In this document: one piece after another, positions 63,679-64,000 of the stretch
How the letters are laid out: every line of letters begins with the position of its first letter
Numbering within the stretch: position 1 is the stretch's first letter
Source: Azospirillum sp. 412522
GTDB lineage: Bacteria; Pseudomonadota; Alphaproteobacteria; Azospirillales; Azospirillaceae
Assembly (NCBI RefSeq): GCF_019805165.1
Contig: NZ_RWIJ01000007.1
Coordinates: 62,001-126,000 of the forward strand
DNA: 64,000 bases
Direction of reading: 5' to 3'
The notes under the pieces: generated by a model
Database searches by the model: none
What the model was told of the DNA's origin: nothing
Seen by the model: only the letters and a program-made list of their open reading frames with translations
Made by a program: the position numbers and the translations under genes

Positions 63679-64000
63679 TCATCCCCGGCCGGGATAGAGA
63701 CGCTGGAAGCCTTCCGTGACGCGGGCGATCACCGCCGGGTCGCGGTCGCGCCAATAGCGCGGGTCGCGCATCAGGGTGCGCAGTTCTCCTTCGCCCTCGC
63801 CGCCTTCAGACCGGCTTCCGGTCATCGACAGGGCTGCCGGCTCGTTGCCGGTCATCATCGCGTGGAGGGCCATGACACCTTCGTAGGTGGTCGCCAGCCC
63901 CTCCACCGCGGCCGGCGGCAAGGTCTTGCCGGCCCAGGCCAGCAGTTGCCGCGACACCTCGCGCCAGCGCTCCTCCCCGCCGAAGCGGGCGACCAGCCGC
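63679..64000 (-). CDS. phage capsid-assembly (scaffold)-like protein, 5' end outside window
   Basis: The frame runs off the right edge. The visible 106 residues (QLLAWAGKTLPPAAVEGLATTYEGVMALHAMM and LMRDPRYWRDRDPAVIARVTEGFQRLYPG) resemble the C-terminus of T7-like phage scaffold/capsid-assembly proteins, where a Y-W-R-D-x-D-P-x-x-x-x-V-T-E-G-F-x-x-L-Y pattern recurs. It would be the 3'-terminal gene of a structural cluster or a remnant prophage lying to the right. The match is from memory of the pattern and not confirmed; a chromosomal protein is possible. Confidence 0.5.
   Translation of the reverse strand, partial: RLVARFGGEERWREVSRQLLAWAGKTLPPAAVEGLATTYEGVMALHAMMTGNEPAALSMTGSRSEGGEGEGELRTLMRDPRYWRDRDPAVIARVTEGFQRLYPGRG

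Overview
This is a GC-rich stretch of bacterial chromosome, most likely from an alphaproteobacterium of the Azospirillum/Rhodospirillales group. The signs are a GTTC-N7-GTTC LexA box, an LsrB/VtlR-type LysR regulator, CarD next to RpoH, an rsmB-heparinase-purH block, a DUF4170 protein, IHF-beta followed by LapA, and several HisKA_2-type sensor kinases. The genus is inferred from gene content and order, not from a search. Coding density is high, genes are mostly single or in short operons on both strands, and most of the window is core chromosome.

Layout. 1-3.3 kb: two 2-oxoglutarate/Fe(II) oxygenases (the first cut by the window edge), a tyrosine phosphatase, a DTW-domain tRNA-modification protein and a 60-residue protein. 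3.3-10.9 kb: an SOS-type imuA broken by an in-frame amber codon but still carrying its LexA box, an SH3 lipoprotein, a five-EF-hand protein, hemN with an FNR/FixK-like box, DUF4112, nhaA, a small Cys-rich protein and TerC. 11-17.1 kb: a YbfB-type MFS exporter divergent from a LysR regulator, fdxA, carD, a metallophosphatase-like protein that has lost most metal ligands, and rpoH. 17.1-22.4 kb: rsmB, heparinase II/III and purH on the minus strand, then tRNA-Gly(GCC). 22.6-28 kb: enoyl-CoA hydratase, YgeA-type racemase, DHA2 exporter, lsrB and, just behind lsrB, a strong candidate small RNA. 28-36.3 kb: hemolysin III, an LprI-like protein, MarR, a D-2-hydroxyacid dehydrogenase, an SH3 protein, argG and an EF-G-like GTPase.

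36.9-48.2 kb is rich in sensing and envelope functions: a periplasmic Cache protein followed by a chemoreceptor, dps, a histidine kinase, mtnA, a glycine-zipper lipoprotein, a DegP-type protease, and cheZ with a pentapeptide-repeat gene. 48.4-54.8 kb: ihfB, lapA, an ornithine-cyclodeaminase-like protein, another HisKA_2 kinase, an EamA transporter, a YkvA protein and a short-chain dehydrogenase. 55-63.5 kb: an FMN reductase, aspartate aminotransferase, a haem/stress group (cytochrome c', di-haem peroxidase, cytochrome b561), DUF4170, a calcineurin-type phosphoesterase and a GGDEF-EAL protein with a degenerate GGDEF. The right edge cuts a gene resembling phage capsid-assembly (scaffold) proteins, so a prophage may lie beyond it.

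The most notable signal is at about 27.0-27.23 kb: after the lsrB terminator come a perfect LysR-type palindrome, a run of short hairpins exposing CUCC/CCUCCC (anti-Shine-Dalgarno) motifs, and a strong intrinsic terminator, with no gene downstream on that strand. This arrangement recalls the VtlR/LsrB-AbcR sRNA pairs of Rhizobiales.
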